Origin: Pseudomonas triticifolii
GTDB taxonomy: Bacteria > Pseudomonadota > Gammaproteobacteria > Pseudomonadales > Pseudomonadaceae
Direction of reading: 5' to 3'
Assembly: GCF_014358015.1 (NCBI RefSeq)
Contig: NZ_JACONV010000002.1
Coordinates: 62,001 to 126,000 of the forward strand
Length of the DNA: 64,000 bases
Shown in pieces: positions 39,551 through 50,491 of the stretch. The notes beneath the pieces were generated by a model, which had not been told where the DNA came from, did not search any database, and worked only from the letters and a program-made list of their open reading frames with translations. Within the stretch, counting starts at the first letter, position 1. Each line of letters opens with the position of its first letter. The position numbers were made by a program, and so were the translations under genes.

Positions 39551-40621
39551 ATGTTCTCGACCATCAGAGGCGATGCAGTCATCGTCATCATCGACGATGT
39601 AGCCACCAACATTCTCCTGCTGGAGTCATGTCTGCGTGCCTTCAACTTGCAGCACATTCGAACCTTCTCGAACTCCGCAGACGGTCTGCAATGGTGTCGG
39701 GACAACGATTGGGACCTCCTGCTGCTGGATCTCGATATGCCTTCCCCAAATGGCTTCGATATTCTCGACGCCTTACAGGGCAGGGACCGAACCGTCTCGT
39801 CAATCATCATCGTCACCGCCCTGGATGACCCGCATAGTCGGCGTATTGGTCTTGAAAAAGGCGCCAACGATTACATCTGCAAGCCCATCGATATGCCTGA
39901 GGTCTTGTTGAGAGTTCGTGGCTGCCTGATGCTTGCGCAAAGCAGCCGTCTGTTAAAAGCTGCCAAGCACGAGCTGGAGCTCAAGGTGGAGCAACGCACT
40001 GCACAACTTCAGGAGAGCTACCGCGCTATGCTGCGCAGCTTGAGCCGTGCCGCCAGTTACAGAGACAATGACACCGGCAACCACATCGACCGCATCGGGC
40101 AGTCGGCGGCGCTGCTGGCGAGAAAAATCGGCATGCCAGCAAGCTGGTGTGATCTGATCAGACAAGCAGCGCCCATGCACGACGTAGGCAAGATAGGTGT
40201 GCCCGACAGCATCCTGCAAAAACCTGGTCCGCTCACGAGCGAAGAACGTGCACAGATGCAGACGCACCCACGCATCGGGTACGAAATCCTGCACGACCCT
40301 CACGGCTCGGGTTTAACCGATATGGCCGCAGAAATTTCCCTCGGGCATCACGAAAAATGGGACGGCAGTGGCTATCCTTCTGGCCTGAAGGGTGAAGACA
40401 TTCCTCTGAGCGCAAGAATTGTTGCCCTGTGCGATGTCTATGACGCCTTGCGCATGGTCCGCCCCTACAAGCCGGCGTGGGACATCGAAGCCGCCGCGAG
40501 CTACATCAAAGAGCATGCCGGCAGCCATTTTGATCCTGTATTGAGTGACGTTTTTTGCGAAGTAATCAACGAACTCGAAAGGCTCAAACTCGTCCATGAG
40601 GAGCACATGGAAAATAGCTGA
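39551..40621 (+). CDS. Response regulator with intact HD-GYP phosphodiesterase domain
   Basis: The 356-residue RpfG-like protein has a receiver (D15-D16, phosphoacceptor D60 in LLLLDLDMPSPNG, Lys in YICKPID) and an HD-GYP domain with the complete catalytic residues APMHDVGKIGVPD (about 209-221) and GHHEKWDGSGYPSGLKGEDIP (about 270). It probably hydrolyses c-di-GMP when phosphorylated. AAGGAG lies 6 bases before the ATG. It contrasts with the catalytically degenerate YN-GFP protein of the neighbouring operon. Confidence 0.92.
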   Translation: MFSTIRGDAVIVIIDDVATNILLLESCLRAFNLQHIRTFSNSADGLQWCRDNDWDLLLLDLDMPSPNGFDILDALQGRDRTVSSIIIVTALDDPHSRRIGLEKGANDYICKPIDMPEVLLRVRGCLMLAQSSRLLKAAKHELELKVEQRTAQLQESYRAMLRSLSRAASYRDNDTGNHIDRIGQSAALLARKIGMPASWCDLIRQAAPMHDVGKIGVPDSILQKPGPLTSEERAQMQTHPRIGYEILHDPHGSGLTDMAAEISLGHHEKWDGSGYPSGLKGEDIPLSARIVALCDVYDALRMVRPYKPAWDIEAAASYIKEHAGSHFDPVLSDVFCEVINELERLKLVHEEHMENS

Positions 40622-40857
40622 TCACACTGGAATTTAGTGAGCATTCACTCTTGAACGCAAGGGCCAGGCCGTACGGAACATTGCGTAGTCAGCGAACGGG
40701 TTGAAACGGGGATCTGCATAAACCTGTGTAGACTTCTACGCAGCCCCTGTCTCCGGAATCGATGTGGCCAAACGTGATCTCGAAGTCACGGCAGTCGTAA
40801 ACCTTACGAAGGTGCCTGACCACGCAGATCTGCATCGCATGACGATCGTCAAGGCAA

Positions 40858-40900
40858 AAAAAAATCTGGAAATCCGCATTTTCATGGGCCTTCCAGATTT
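40858..40900 (-). terminator. Terminator of tRNA-Lys
   Basis: AATCTGGAA and TTCCAGATT (9-bp arms, about 19-base loop) are followed on the minus strand by a long T run. It lies 7 bases after the tRNA 3' end. Confidence 0.75.
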
Positions 40901-40906
40901 TCGAAA

Positions 40907-40982
40907 TGGTGGGTCGTGTGGGATTCGAACCTACGACCAATTGGTTAAAAGCCAACTGCTCTACCAACTGAGCTAACGACCC
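40907..40982 (-). tRNA. tRNA-Lys (anticodon TTT)
   Basis: A 76-base tRNA with acceptor GGGTCGT / ACGACCC, discriminator A, encoded CCA, and anticodon loop CTTTTAA (TTT). It lies 63 bases downstream of queC on the same strand. No integrase or island is attached. Confidence 0.96.
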
Positions 40983-41045
40983 TCTGTTGTGTGGCGCGTA
41001 TATTACTGATTTTTATGAGTAATTCAACACCTATTTTTAAAAATT

Positions 41046-41735
41046 TTAAAAATAACGTGTCGGGTCTGCTACGCCGGCAGCGGCAAAGCCTTCTGCGCGC
41101 AGACGGCAGCTGTCGCATTTGCCGCAGGCACGACCCTGGTCATCGGCCTGGTAGCAGGAAACCGTCAGTGCATAATCGACGCCCAGCGCTGTGCCCGCCT
41201 TGACGATGTCGGACTTGCTCAGGTTCTGAAGCGGAGCGCGGATGGTGAAGCCCTGCCCTTCCACTCCGGCCTTGGTAGCCAGATTGGCCATACGCTCGAA
41301 CGACTCGACAAACTCGGGACGGCAATCCGGATAACCGGAATAATCCACGGCATTCACACCAATGAAGATGTCACGCGCGCCCAAGACTTCTGCCCAGCCG
41401 AGCGCCAGTGACAGAAATACGGTGTTGCGTGCAGGCACGTAAGTGACGGGGATGCCTTCTGACGGCGCTTCAGGCACTGCGATGGAGCTATCTGTAAGCG
41501 CAGAACCGCCAATTCCATTGAGGTTGAGGCCGATGACCTTGTGCTCGATGGCCCCAAGGTCGCGAGCCACCTGTGCGGCTGCGTCGAGTTCGGCGCGGTG
41601 ACGCTGCCCATAGTCGAAACTCATGGTGTAGCAGGCGTAGCCTTCAGCGCGCGCCATGGCAACGACCGTTGCGGAGTCCAGGCCACCCGACAACAGGATG
41701 ACGGCTTTTTTCTCGGTCATGGTCAATTCAGTCAT
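41046..41735 (-). CDS. queC: 7-cyano-7-deazaguanine synthase
   Basis: ATP-dependent nitrile-forming step of queuosine synthesis. The 229-residue protein has the PP-loop [12 protein letters not shown] (about 15-26), the conserved [16 protein letters not shown] and a zinc site at the C terminus ([18 protein letters not shown]). The ATG at 41735 directly follows the queE stop; an inner ATG at 41720 is also possible. A longer frame to 41888 lies inside queE and is not used. Confidence 0.95.
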   Translation of the reverse strand: MTELTMTEKKAVILLSGGLDSATVVAMARAEGYACYTMSFDYGQRHRAELDAAAQVARDLGAIEHKVIGLNLNGIGGSALTDSSIAVPEAPSEGIPVTYVPARNTVFLSLALGWAEVLGARDIFIGVNAVDYSGYPDCRPEFVESFERMANLATKAGVEGQGFTIRAPLQNLSKSDIVKAGTALGVDYALTVSCYQADDQGRACGKCDSCRLRAEGFAAAGVADPTRYF

Positions 41736-41736
41736 T

Positions 41737-42384
41737 TCAGCGCCCCGGCTCGTCGTCCCAAAGAAATTTATGCAGTTGCATCTGCAAACGTACTGGCAGG
41801 TTGTCAGCCACGATCCAGTCGGCCAGATCACGACCCTTGAGCTCATGATGGCTGGCAGAGAACAAAACTTCGCCAGCACGACGATCAAGCCCGTACTGAA
41901 TCAGTTTGGAAACCGCCCAGTCGTAGTCCTCACGCGAACAGATCACAAACTTGACCTGATCGTTGGACGTCAGCAACTCGATGTTTTCGTAACGGTTACG
42001 CGTGACCTCTTTTGACCCTGGGGTCTTGAGATCGACGACGCGGCTGACGCGAGGGTCAACAGCGGAGATATCCAGTGCACCGCTGGTTTCCAGCGAGACC
42101 TCATATCCTTCGTCACACAGACGCTTGAGCAACGCAATGGCGTTGGGCTGCGCCAGTGGTTCCCCGCCCGTCACACAGACGTAGCGGGGACGGTAAGCCG
42201 CGACCTGCCCCATGATGTCATCGAGCGACTGAATGGTGCCGCCGGTGAACGCATAAGCGCTGTCACAGTACTGGCATCGCAAAGGGCAGCCGGTCAGGCG
42301 GACAAATACGGTGGGCAGCCCAGCCGTACGGGTTTCACCCTGTAACGAGTGAAATATTTCGGTGATGCGTAATGTGTCTTGCAT
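41737..42384 (-). CDS. queE: 7-carboxy-7-deazaguanine synthase (radical SAM)
   Basis: Radical SAM step of queuosine synthesis making CDG from CPH4. The 215-residue protein has the cluster motif [11 protein letters not shown] (about 33-43), FHSLQGET at the N terminus, and [13 protein letters not shown] (about 72). It is followed by queC within 2 bases. The terminator at 42509-42534 separates it from cpoB, so a promoter is expected in the short gap upstream. Confidence 0.95.
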   Translation of the reverse strand: MQDTLRITEIFHSLQGETRTAGLPTVFVRLTGCPLRCQYCDSAYAFTGGTIQSLDDIMGQVAAYRPRYVCVTGGEPLAQPNAIALLKRLCDEGYEVSLETSGALDISAVDPRVSRVVDLKTPGSKEVTRNRYENIELLTSNDQVKFVICSREDYDWAVSKLIQYGLDRRAGEVLFSASHHELKGRDLADWIVADNLPVRLQMQLHKFLWDDEPGR

Positions 42385-42508
42385 ATCAGCCACGGGCGTA
42401 ACAGCTAAACAGGCCGTCCGCCTCCGTCAGGCACTTCAAGGAACCCTGCACTCGCAGAATCCAGCGAAGCGTAATGTGTACCGGAATTTCGGGTGCGAGA
42501 TTCTAACG

Positions 42509-42534
42509 AAAAAAGCCGCGACGAGCGCGGCTTT
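42509..42534 (-). terminator. Terminator of the tol-pal-cpoB run
   Basis: A 9-bp stem (42512-42520 with 42526-42534) followed on the minus strand by T-rich sequence. It lies 22 bases after the cpoB stop. Confidence 0.85.
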
Positions 42535-42555
42535 CTTGATTTACGAGTCAGGACA

Positions 42556-43371
42556 TCAGAGACGCTGAAGGTCTCGCTGTGCCAGCTGAGCGGCGGAAGT
42601 ACCCGGATACTGGGCAACAACCTGCTGCAGAATGCCTTTGACCTTGTCATTATGACCCAGGCGGCGTTCAACATCCGCCAGCTTGTACAGCGAATCAGGC
42701 ACTTTGGCGTGTTTCGGATACTGCTGACTCACTTTGGCGAATGCCTGACCAGCGCCTTGAAGGTCACCTTTAGCCAGATTCACTTCGCCCAACCAGTACT
42801 GGGCATTGCCCGCGTACGAGCTGTTCGGGTATTTGCGCAGGAATGCGGTGAAGGCCTGACTGGCCTTGTCGAAATCCTTCGCCTTGATCAAATCGAAGGC
42901 CGCTTCGTAATAAAGCTTTTCCTTCGCCGGATCAGGAGGCTCAGTGCCTGCTGCCGGTGCCTGAGCGGCTGGAGCCGAAGGCGTCCCACTGGCGTCAACT
43001 GCGCCACCAGAAGGTTGAGAATTATTGGTAGCCGGAGCGGCAGCGCCACTGGCTATACGTTGATCGAGTTCCTGATAACGCTCCAGAGCTTCCTGCTTCA
43101 TGCGCTGGATGTCGTTCTGCTGGACCTCGACAACACCGCGCAAACGCGCGATTTCGTCCTGCATTTGTTGCAGTTGCATGAACAGCTGACCTTGTGCCGA
43201 GGGAGGAGGTGTAACCCCTCCCCCGGCATAGGCGCCGGACGTGCCATAACCCGCTGGCGGATAACTGCTGCTGCCAGAGCCAGAATTGTTATCGACCACA
43301 GGAGCCGCACCCAACGCTGAAAGCGGAAGGGCGAGGGCCAAAACGGTTAGAGCACGTCGGCACGTTCGCAT
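42556..43371 (-). CDS. cpoB: Cell division coordinator CpoB (TPR protein)
   Basis: Periplasmic partner of TolA and PBP1B that links peptidoglycan synthesis to outer-membrane constriction. The 271 residues start with a signal peptide (MRTCRRALTVLALALPLSALG-AA), then a Gly/Ser-rich linker, a trimerising coiled coil (about 50-80) and TPR repeats at the C terminus (about 145-265). It lies 6 bases after pal. The Ala/Pro linker (about 95-135) is low complexity. Confidence 0.93.
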   Translation of the reverse strand: MRTCRRALTVLALALPLSALGAAPVVDNNSGSGSSSYPPAGYGTSGAYAGGGVTPPPSAQGQLFMQLQQMQDEIARLRGVVEVQQNDIQRMKQEALERYQELDQRIASGAAAPATNNSQPSGGAVDASGTPSAPAAQAPAAGTEPPDPAKEKLYYEAAFDLIKAKDFDKASQAFTAFLRKYPNSSYAGNAQYWLGEVNLAKGDLQGAGQAFAKVSQQYPKHAKVPDSLYKLADVERRLGHNDKVKGILQQVVAQYPGTSAAQLAQRDLQRL

Positions 43372-43377
43372 GTCAAA

Positions 43378-43875
43378 TTACTTACGCAGTTCGACGCGAC
43401 GGTTCTGAGCCCACGACTGCTCGTCGTTGCCAGTAGCAACTGGACGCTCTTCGCCGTAGGAAACCAGTTCCAGCTGAGCTGGGGAAACACCTTGCAGTAC
43501 TAGGTAGCGCTGAACGGCTTTCGCACGACGCTCGCCCAGTGCCATGTTGTACTCACGAGTACCACGTTCGTCGGTGTTGCCTTCCAGAACAACGCGAGCG
43601 CCGTTAGCTTTCAGGTCTTTAGCGTGCACGTCCAGGGAGCGCATGGCTTCTGGCTTCAGGTCCGAACTGTCGTATTCGAAGTAGAAGGTGGTGATTGCGC
43701 GCAGTGCAGCTTCTTCGCTCAGGGAGCCGTCAACAGCGCCAGTGTTGGCACCGTAACCAGCGTTAGGGTCGACAGCGCCAGCGCCGGCGTTATCGCCGCC
43801 TTTGGACGAGCAACCTACAGCTACAGCCATGGCCAGAGCCAGCGCAGCAAACTTACCAAACTTCAGCATTTCCAT
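43378..43875 (-). CDS. pal: Peptidoglycan-associated lipoprotein Pal (OprL)
   Basis: Outer-membrane lipoprotein that binds peptidoglycan and TolB. The 165 residues show a lipobox ending at C22 (AVAVGCSS) and an OmpA-like domain with [20 protein letters not shown]. The ATG at 43875 follows AGGAG. It lies 52 bases after tolB and 6 before cpoB. Confidence 0.97.
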   Translation of the reverse strand: MEMLKFGKFAALALAMAVAVGCSSKGGDNAGAGAVDPNAGYGANTGAVDGSLSEEAALRAITTFYFEYDSSDLKPEAMRSLDVHAKDLKANGARVVLEGNTDERGTREYNMALGERRAKAVQRYLVLQGVSPAQLELVSYGEERPVATGNDEQSWAQNRRVELRK

Positions 43876-43927
43876 CTTGAAACTCCTAATGAACCCCAGT
43901 GTGTTAAGCAAATCGTGTAGCGCCGCG

Positions 43928-45229
43928 TCAGTTCAGGTAAGGGGACCAGGAAGGTTCTCTGACTTCGCCTTGAGCGGTAGGAAGCGGGAGCCTTACGCGT
44001 CCGTTAATGGACACGAGCATCAAGACTCCCCGGCCCTGCTGGCGGGTGGCGTAGATTACCATGGTGCCGTTGGGCGCAACAGTAGGCGACTCATCAAGGT
44101 TGCTATCTGTGAGGATTTTTACGCTTCCGCGGGCCAAATCCTGCACGGCGACCTTGAAATTAGTGAAGCCTTCCTGCCTGTGAATCATCACCAGCGTCTT
44201 TTCATCGGCTGACAATTTCGGATTGGCGTTGTAGTTACCCACGAACGTAACACGTTCGGCACCACCGCCATTGATATTGGTTTTGTAGATTTGCGGCTTT
44301 CCACCACGGTCCGACGTGAAGTAGATCGTCGAGCCATCCTTGCCGAAGAACGGTTCGGTGTCGATGGAAGAGTCATTGGTCACACGGCTCAACTGACGCG
44401 AAGCCAGATTGATCACGTAAATTTCCGGGTTACCGTCCTTGGACAGCACGAATGCCAGCTTGGTGCCATCCGGCGACCACGCAGGTGCGCCGTTCAGGCC
44501 TTCGAAGTTGGTGATCTGCTCGCGACGCCCGGTATCGATGTGCTGAACGAAGATGCGCGGACGCTTCTGCTCGAACGATACATACGCAATACGCTTGCCA
44601 TCCGGCGCAAAGCGCGGCGACAGGATCGGCTCGCGGGACTGCAACAACGTCACTGCACGCGCACCGTCGTAGTCCGAACGCTGCAGGGTGTAACGCGTAT
44701 TGTTTTCCGAGAAACGCTCTGCCGTGACGTACAGCATGCGCGTCGAGAACGCACCCTTGATGCCGACGAGCTTCTCGAAAGACTGGTCGGCAATGTAGTG
44801 CGCCATGTCACGCAACTGGTCGTTGGTGCCGGAAACGTTACCGGTCAGGACCTGTTGCTCGGTAGCGACGTTGAACAGCGCATATTGAATCTGCAGACGA
44901 CCGCCTGCAGGAACAATGTTGCCGACCATGACGTACTGGGCACCCAGTGCTTTCCAGTCACGGAAAATGACTTCGCTGGCCTGAGTCGGCAAGCTGATCA
45001 TGTTCTGCTTCGGGATCGGCGAGTAGTAGCCGGAGTTGCGCAGGTCATTGCCAATGATCTCCGCCATGTCTTCCGGCAGCACATTGCCGCCCTGCCAGCC
45101 AAACGGCACGACAGCGATCGGGGTGGCACGGTCACTGCCGCTGGTGACCAGAATGTTCTTTTCTTCTGCGGCCGCAACTCCGGCTGCACAGCAGAGAACG
45201 AAAAGCAGTCCTCGAAAAAGGTTGATCAC
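43928..45229 (-). CDS. tolB: Tol-Pal translocation protein TolB
   Basis: Periplasmic six-bladed beta-propeller that shuttles between Pal and TolA. The 433 residues have a signal peptide (to about residue 21), an N-terminal alpha/beta domain, and WD-like repeats such as [32 protein letters not shown] and [13 protein letters not shown]. Its start overlaps the tolA stop by four bases (ATGA). Confidence 0.97.
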   Translation of the reverse strand: MINLFRGLLFVLCCAAGVAAAEEKNILVTSGSDRATPIAVVPFGWQGGNVLPEDMAEIIGNDLRNSGYYSPIPKQNMISLPTQASEVIFRDWKALGAQYVMVGNIVPAGGRLQIQYALFNVATEQQVLTGNVSGTNDQLRDMAHYIADQSFEKLVGIKGAFSTRMLYVTAERFSENNTRYTLQRSDYDGARAVTLLQSREPILSPRFAPDGKRIAYVSFEQKRPRIFVQHIDTGRREQITNFEGLNGAPAWSPDGTKLAFVLSKDGNPEIYVINLASRQLSRVTNDSSIDTEPFFGKDGSTIYFTSDRGGKPQIYKTNINGGGAERVTFVGNYNANPKLSADEKTLVMIHRQEGFTNFKVAVQDLARGSVKILTDSNLDESPTVAPNGTMVIYATRQQGRGVLMLVSINGRVRLPLPTAQGEVREPSWSPYLN

Positions 45230-46296
45230 AAGGCTAGATCTCCAGGTGTGAATGTCATCTTGAATGAACGATACGGAGCGAAGTCAGCAGGCTTGAGACC
45301 TTGCATTTCTGTCAAACGCCCAATGTTTTTCACCGCAGCAACCGCAGAGCTATCGAACGGCCCGTCACCACTTGACTTGGCAACCACAACCGAAGTGATG
45401 GTGCCGTCCGGCAACATGTTAATCCGCAACTCTACCGTCATGTTGTTACGTGCCGATGGAGGACGACTCCAGCCTTCGGATGCACGCACACGAATCAGAT
45501 CGTCGAAGCTGCCAGCGGTTTCCGCACCCTGCTCATCTGCCTTAGCCTGTTGGCGTTCCGTTTTATCGGACAGCAAATCGGCCAGTGCCTGCGCCTTCTT
45601 GTCTTCGGCAGATTTACGAGCGGCTTCCTGCGCTTTCTTGGCGGAGTCGGCAGCGGCTTTCTTCTTAGCGTCCTCAGCAGCCTTCTTCTTGGCGTCTTCA
45701 GCGGCCTTTTTCTTGGCCTCGTCAGCAGCCTGCTTCTTGGCTTCCTCGGCAGCAGCCTTCTTGGCGTCTTCCTCGGCTTTCTTCTTCGCTTCGTCTTCAG
45801 CTTTTTTCTTGGCTATGTCGGCCAGTTGCTTTTCTTCAGCTTTTTTGGCGTCGGCGACCTTCTTGGCCTCATCAGCTTTCTTCGCATCGTCAGCCTTTTT
45901 GGCTTCCTCTGCTTTCTGCTCGGCCTTCTTGGCTTCGTCGGCAGCCTTTTGTTCTTCCGCTTTTTGAGCGGTCTCTTCTTTCTTTTGTTCCGCAGCTTTA
46001 ACAGCTTCCTGTTTCAACTGCTCGATTTTCTTCTGCTCCAGCTGCTCGACTTCAGTCTGTCGCGCAGCAGTCTTCTTCGCCTCGCCAGCAATTTTCTGGT
46101 TGGTCTGGGTCGTCGCCTGACTTTTGGACTTGAGCTGGTAAAGCGTTGCCTGAACGATAGGCTTGGCTTCAGGCAGATCGGGCGTCATGGCAAAGCTCAC
46201 GAACAGCATGCCAAAAATCAGGATATGCAACGCCACAGCCCAGACACTGGGCCAGAAATAGCTTTCCGAGGCAGTCGGCTCTCGAATCGGCTGCAT
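45226..46296 (-). CDS. tolA: Tol-Pal energy-transducing protein TolA
   Basis: Inner-membrane anchored protein that spans the periplasm and passes proton-motive energy from TolQR to TolB/Pal. The 356 residues have one N-terminal membrane segment (about 15-37), a long Ala/Lys/Glu-rich helix (about 60-240, repeated KKAAEDA units) and a C-terminal globular domain (about 255-356). It overlaps tolR and tolB. Confidence 0.96.
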   Translation of the reverse strand: MQPIREPTASESYFWPSVWAVALHILIFGMLFVSFAMTPDLPEAKPIVQATLYQLKSKSQATTQTNQKIAGEAKKTAARQTEVEQLEQKKIEQLKQEAVKAAEQKKEETAQKAEEQKAADEAKKAEQKAEEAKKADDAKKADEAKKVADAKKAEEKQLADIAKKKAEDEAKKKAEEDAKKAAAEEAKKQAADEAKKKAAEDAKKKAAEDAKKKAAADSAKKAQEAARKSAEDKKAQALADLLSDKTERQQAKADEQGAETAGSFDDLIRVRASEGWSRPPSARNNMTVELRINMLPDGTITSVVVAKSSGDGPFDSSAVAAVKNIGRLTEMQGLKPADFAPYRSFKMTFTPGDLAL

Positions 46297-46760
46297 CAGG
46301 GTGCCTCGGTAATCAGGCCAACGTTCCCGACCCCGGCTTTCTGCAGCCCGCCCATCGTGCCCATGACAGAACCGTAATCAACAGTCTTGTCACCACGAAT
46401 GAACACCTGTGTCTGCTTGCCGGCATCACGTCCGGCAGCGACGATCTTGGTGACTGCGGCCGTCAGCTGCGGCAGGGTCATCGCCTTGTCCATCTGCTTG
46501 TCGGTGTCGACTTCGCTGCCAAGGTTCCAGTAATAGGTCTTATCAGCCTTGATCGAAATGGTCAGGACCTGGTTGTTATTGTCTTGCGGCAAAGCCTCGC
46601 TGGAGACCTTGGGCAAGTCGACCTTCACGCCCTGGTTGATCATGGGAGCCGTCACCATGAAAATCACGAGCAGCACCAGCATCACGTCGATGTAGGGCAC
46701 TACGTTCATTTCTGCGACCGGCTTGCGTTTTCTGCGTCGATCTCGAGCGATTAAAGCCAT
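46296..46760 (-). CDS. tolR: Tol-Pal proton-channel protein TolR
   Basis: Inner-membrane partner of TolQ. The 154 residues have a single membrane segment (about 20-40) with the proton-pathway D25 (VPYIDVMLVLL), then a periplasmic ExbD-like domain. It begins 14 bases after tolQ and overlaps tolA (TGATG). Confidence 0.96.
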   Translation of the reverse strand: MALIARDRRRKRKPVAEMNVVPYIDVMLVLLVIFMVTAPMINQGVKVDLPKVSSEALPQDNNNQVLTISIKADKTYYWNLGSEVDTDKQMDKAMTLPQLTAAVTKIVAAGRDAGKQTQVFIRGDKTVDYGSVMGTMGGLQKAGVGNVGLITEAP

Positions 46761-46774
46761 GGGGGATTACCTGC

Positions 46775-47470
46775 TCACTCTTCGCTGGTGTGCACTTTAC
46801 GGTGCAGGATGGCCTGGAACTCTTCAGCGAACGTGTAGTAACGGCTGATCAGGGTCTCGCTGCGTGCGGAGAAACGGTTGTAGGCGATAACGGCCGGGAT
46901 TGCCGCGAACAGGCCAATGGCTGTCGCGATAAGGGCTTCGGCAATACCTGGTGCTACGGTGGCGAGGGTCGCCTGCTGAGCGGTCGCCAGACCACGGAAG
47001 GAGTTCATGATCCCCCAGACGGTACCGAACAGACCAACGTACGGGCTGGTAGAACCCACGGTTGCCAGAAACGACAGGCCGGATTCCAGTTTTTCTTCCT
47101 CACGGGAAATGGCCACGCGCATGGCACGGGCCACACCTTCCATCACCGCATCAGGATCAACGCCGGACTGCTGACGCAGACGGGAGAATTCCTTGAAACC
47201 GGCACGGAAGATCTGCTCGACACCCGAATCCGGATCAGGATTGCTGCCTGCCTGACGGTACAGCTTGGACAAGTCGATACCCGACCAGAAGCGCTCTTCA
47301 AAGCTGTCCAGTGCACGTCGACCTGCACGCAGCATATTGCTGCGCTGAAAAATCACGATCCATGACGTGACCGAGGCGGCCACCAGAATCAGCATCACCA
47401 ACTGAACAACAATGCTGGCATTGCTGACCAAACTCCACATGGAGGAATGGTCGACGACGTTAGCTTCCAC
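46775..47470 (-). CDS. tolQ: Tol-Pal proton-channel protein TolQ
   Basis: Inner-membrane ExbB/MotA-family protein. The 231 residues have three membrane segments (about 15-37, 135-158, 168-195), with [17 protein letters not shown] and [22 protein letters not shown]. Its start overlaps ybgC by 11 bases. Confidence 0.96.
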   Translation of the reverse strand: MEANVVDHSSMWSLVSNASIVVQLVMLILVAASVTSWIVIFQRSNMLRAGRRALDSFEERFWSGIDLSKLYRQAGSNPDPDSGVEQIFRAGFKEFSRLRQQSGVDPDAVMEGVARAMRVAISREEEKLESGLSFLATVGSTSPYVGLFGTVWGIMNSFRGLATAQQATLATVAPGIAEALIATAIGLFAAIPAVIAYNRFSARSETLISRYYTFAEEFQAILHRKVHTSEE

Positions 47471-47927
47471 GCTTTATCTCCTGCTCTGAATGTGTACCCG
47501 CGCCACTCTGGACGGCAAAGGCCGCGCGCAGAGTTTCGGGAATGGCCCGGGGTTTCAAACTATCGGCGCGTACGCACGCCACCAAGAACTGCCCCTCACA
47601 GAGCAGCGTTGCATCCGACGCCCGCCTGACTTGCTGTTGAAAGCGCAGGCTGACACGGTTCAATTCGATTACGTCTGCACTGACGAGCAACTCGTCATCC
47701 AGCCGCGCCGGCTTGTGATAACGCGCTTCGCTTGTGTGCACGACAAACAACAGGTTGTCCTGCGCCATTGCGGACTGGGCAAACCCAAGCTCGCGCAGCC
47801 GCTCGGTACGAGCCCGCTCCATGAATTTCAGATAATTGACGTAGTAGACGATGCCGCCGGCATCGGTGTCCTCGTAATAAACGCGACAGCGATGTGCGAA
47901 CGACTGAACCCCGTTTTGCGCGCGCAT
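47460..47927 (-). CDS. ybgC: Acyl-CoA thioesterase YbgC (Tol-Pal-associated)
   Basis: Hot-dog-fold thioesterase that hydrolyses short-chain acyl-CoA and acyl-ACP. The 155 residues contain the active-site region [27 protein letters not shown] motif (D near residue 18 and the Y/H region near 25-30) and [13 protein letters not shown]. It is the first gene of the tol-pal operon, 136 bases after ruvB. Its link to Tol-Pal is conserved but not understood. Confidence 0.94.
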   Translation of the reverse strand: MRAQNGVQSFAHRCRVYYEDTDAGGIVYYVNYLKFMERARTERLRELGFAQSAMAQDNLLFVVHTSEARYHKPARLDDELLVSADVIELNRVSLRFQQQVRRASDATLLCEGQFLVACVRADSLKPRAIPETLRAAFAVQSGAGTHSEQEIKRGS

Positions 47928-48063
47928 ACTCTAGTGCTTACTCCTCACGTTGCCAATCGGGTCAGGCAACTGTTTTTCAACGATTTGCCGCTTATTGCCT
48001 GTAACACTTGCGAGACTGGCAATCTGACCACGCAAACCGCGAATAAATCGCAGGTCTTCGCTT

Positions 48064-49122
48064 TTAATCGGCCGCGTCATCAACAAATTCCTCCGACACC
48101 GGCAACTCGCCCATCCTTGAGGGGATGTTCAGACCGAAGTGCAGATAGGCGTGACGCGTCACCACACGGCCGCGAGGTGTGCGCATCATATAGCCTTGCT
48201 GGATCAAATAGGGTTCGAGGACGTCCTCGATCGTGTGGCGCTCTTCGCTGATGGCGGCTGCCAGGCTGTCCACGCCCACCGGACCGCCGTCGAACTTCTC
48301 GATCATGGTCAACAGCAAGCGCCTGTCCTGGTGGTCGAACCCATGTTCGTCGACATCCAGCAGGTTCAGGGCCTTGTCGGCGGTCTGGCGGGTAATCTGC
48401 CCATTGCCGCGCACTTCGGCGAAGTCGCGCACGCGGCGCAGCAGACGGTTGGCGATACGTGGCGTGCCGCGAGCCCGACGAGCAATCTCGAATGCGCCCT
48501 CCGGCTCGATGACCAGCCCCAAGATCCCGGCTGACCGGGTCACGATGGTCGACAAATCGGCGATGCTGTAGAACTCAAGGCGCTGCACGATACCGAAACG
48601 GTCGCGCAACGGGTTGGTGAGCATGCCGGCGCGGGTGGTCGCTCCGACCAGCGTGAACGGCGGCAGATCGAGCTTGATGGAGCGCGCAGCAGGCCCCTCC
48701 CCGATCATGATGTCCAGTTGAAAGTCTTCCATTGCCGGATACAGGACTTCTTCCACAATGGGCGACAGCCTGTGTATCTCGTCAATGAAGAGCACATCGT
48801 TAGGCTCAAGGTTGGTCAGAATCGCGGCCAGATCGCCGGGCCTCTCCAGTACAGGACCTGAGGTGCTTTTGATCGAGACCGACATTTCCTGAGCAATGAT
48901 ATTGGCCAGCGTGGTCTTGCCCAGGCCCGGTGGCCCGAAGATCAGCGTGTGGTCCAGCGACTCGTTACGGCCTCGCGCAGCCTGGATGAACAACTCCATC
49001 TGCTCGCGGACAGTCGGCTGGCCGATGTAGTCGGCCAGGCTCAGCGGGCGAATCGCACGGTCCAGTTGCTCGTCACGATCACGGCCGCCGGTGGCGGTTA
49101 TCAAACGGTCGGCATCTATCAC
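48064..49122 (-). CDS. ruvB: Holliday junction helicase RuvB
   Basis: Hexameric AAA+ motor that drives branch migration with RuvA. The 352 residues show Walker [12 protein letters not shown] (about 63), Walker [10 protein letters not shown] (about 115), sensor 1 VGATTRAG and an arginine finger region GNLRDRFG-like ([10 protein letters not shown]). Its ATG directly follows the ruvA stop. Confidence 0.97.
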   Translation of the reverse strand: MIDADRLITATGGRDRDEQLDRAIRPLSLADYIGQPTVREQMELFIQAARGRNESLDHTLIFGPPGLGKTTLANIIAQEMSVSIKSTSGPVLERPGDLAAILTNLEPNDVLFIDEIHRLSPIVEEVLYPAMEDFQLDIMIGEGPAARSIKLDLPPFTLVGATTRAGMLTNPLRDRFGIVQRLEFYSIADLSTIVTRSAGILGLVIEPEGAFEIARRARGTPRIANRLLRRVRDFAEVRGNGQITRQTADKALNLLDVDEHGFDHQDRRLLLTMIEKFDGGPVGVDSLAAAISEERHTIEDVLEPYLIQQGYMMRTPRGRVVTRHAYLHFGLNIPSRMGELPVSEEFVDDAAD

Positions 49123-49731
49123 TTATCCCATCCCCTTCAATGCACGCCGGATGAGATCGGCACTGCTCAAGTCTTTTTCCTTGATGGCAGAAACGGCCTT
49201 GCTCGCCTCCTGAGGTTTGTAGCCCAGCGAAATCAAGGCGCTGACCGCATCGGACTCAGCCGACGCCACAGGTTCGGCCTGATTCGGACCACTGGAAACC
49301 AGAGTGAAGGTACCGGGCAGCGATTCCCAGGCCTTGAAGCGGTCCTTGAGTTCCACCAACAGACGCTCGGCAGTCTTCTTGCCGACGCCTGGAATACGCG
49401 TCAGCGCCGAGGTGTCCTGAGCCTGAACGCAGCGCACCAGCTCGTCGACCTCCAACCCCGACATCAATGCCAGTGCCAGCTTGGGGCCAACGCCATTGAG
49501 CCGGATCAGTTCTCGAAACAGTTCGCGCTCGCGCTTCTCGTAAAAGCCATACAGCAGATGTGCGTCCTCGCGGACCACAAGATGCGTGTGCAGGGTCACA
49601 GGCTCGCCAACATGGGGCAACCGGTAGAGCGTGGTCATGGGGACCTCCAGCTCGTAACCGACGCCATTGACGTCCAACACCAGGTGCGGAGGCTGTTTTT
49701 CGGCCAGAAAGCCGCGTAAACGTCCAATCAC
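49123..49731 (-). CDS. ruvA: Holliday junction DNA-binding protein RuvA
   Basis: Tetrameric junction-binding protein. The 202 residues have the OB-fold start MIGRLRG, HhH motifs [14 protein letters not shown] and [14 protein letters not shown] (about 70-130), and the C-terminal RuvB-binding domain after an S/P/A linker. It lies 106 bases after ruvC. Confidence 0.97.
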   Translation of the reverse strand: MIGRLRGFLAEKQPPHLVLDVNGVGYELEVPMTTLYRLPHVGEPVTLHTHLVVREDAHLLYGFYEKRERELFRELIRLNGVGPKLALALMSGLEVDELVRCVQAQDTSALTRIPGVGKKTAERLLVELKDRFKAWESLPGTFTLVSSGPNQAEPVASAESDAVSALISLGYKPQEASKAVSAIKEKDLSSADLIRRALKGMG

Positions 49732-49837
49732 GTATCAGATCCTTTCGTGTTGCCTATCGCTTGCGCGAAAAAGTTGGAGACAATCATCACAGGAGTTGCC
49801 AGACCTGCAAGTAAAAAAATGCGTACGAATGATGCCG

Positions 49838-50362
49838 TCAGAGACGCAGCCTGCCGCCGCGACTGCGCGCGGCCCCCAGACCATGAGGGATCAGACTGGA
49901 ACGGGTATGCGCGTGACACAGGGCAATGGCCAGCGCATCGGAGGCATCTATCTGCGGCTTCTGGGTCAGCTTGAGCAAATGCATGACCATCATCATCACC
50001 TGCTCTTTATTGGCCCCGCCGGTACCCGCTACGGCCTGTTTGACCTGAGTAGCCGTGTATTCAGCGATTTCCAGCGCCTCTTCTGCGCCCGCCACGATGG
50101 CTGCGCCTCGGGCCTGGCCGAGCTTGAGCGCCGAATCGGCATTGCGCGCCATAAAGACTTTTTCGATGCCCATGGTGACGGGACCGTAGGTCTTGATGAC
50201 TTCACGAACGCCGCGATAGACGATTTGCAGACGCTCGTGCAGCTCACCACTGCCGGTGCGAATGCAACCCGATGCCACGTAGACACAACCACGGCCGGTA
50301 TCACGTACCACGCCATAGCCGGTAATTCGCGAACCGGGGTCGATACCAAGAATAAGAGTCAT
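49838..50362 (-). CDS. ruvC: Holliday junction resolvase RuvC
   Basis: Endonuclease that cuts Holliday junctions. The 174 residues start with [15 protein letters not shown] (D7), followed by E67-type [13 protein letters not shown] and the C-terminal [14 protein letters not shown] metal-binding aspartates. It is 129 bases after yebC. Confidence 0.97.
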   Translation of the reverse strand: MTLILGIDPGSRITGYGVVRDTGRGCVYVASGCIRTGSGELHERLQIVYRGVREVIKTYGPVTMGIEKVFMARNADSALKLGQARGAAIVAGAEEALEIAEYTATQVKQAVAGTGGANKEQVMMMVMHLLKLTQKPQIDASDALAIALCHAHTRSSLIPHGLGAARSRGGRLRL

Positions 50363-50491
50363 AACGCCTGCAGCTAAAGAAGATGACGCAACACAATGAG
50401 CGCAGCATAAAGGCAGAAGCCGGAGGCCGATAGCCGCATGACACTCACGGCTTCGATCCCCCGGCTTCCGATACAGCTCGTTTTATGGCGA

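Noticed and set aside
40743..40976. A plus-strand frame with SGIDVAKRDLEV resembling the start of an IS110-type transposase
   Set aside because: Only about a dozen residues match; the frame then runs through the tRNA-Lys and shows no further similarity, so a relic is possible but not supported.
44291..45967. A 558-codon frame opposite tolA and tolB
   Set aside because: Its low-complexity Ala/Ser C-terminal part is simply the complement of the TolA Lys/Ala repeat.
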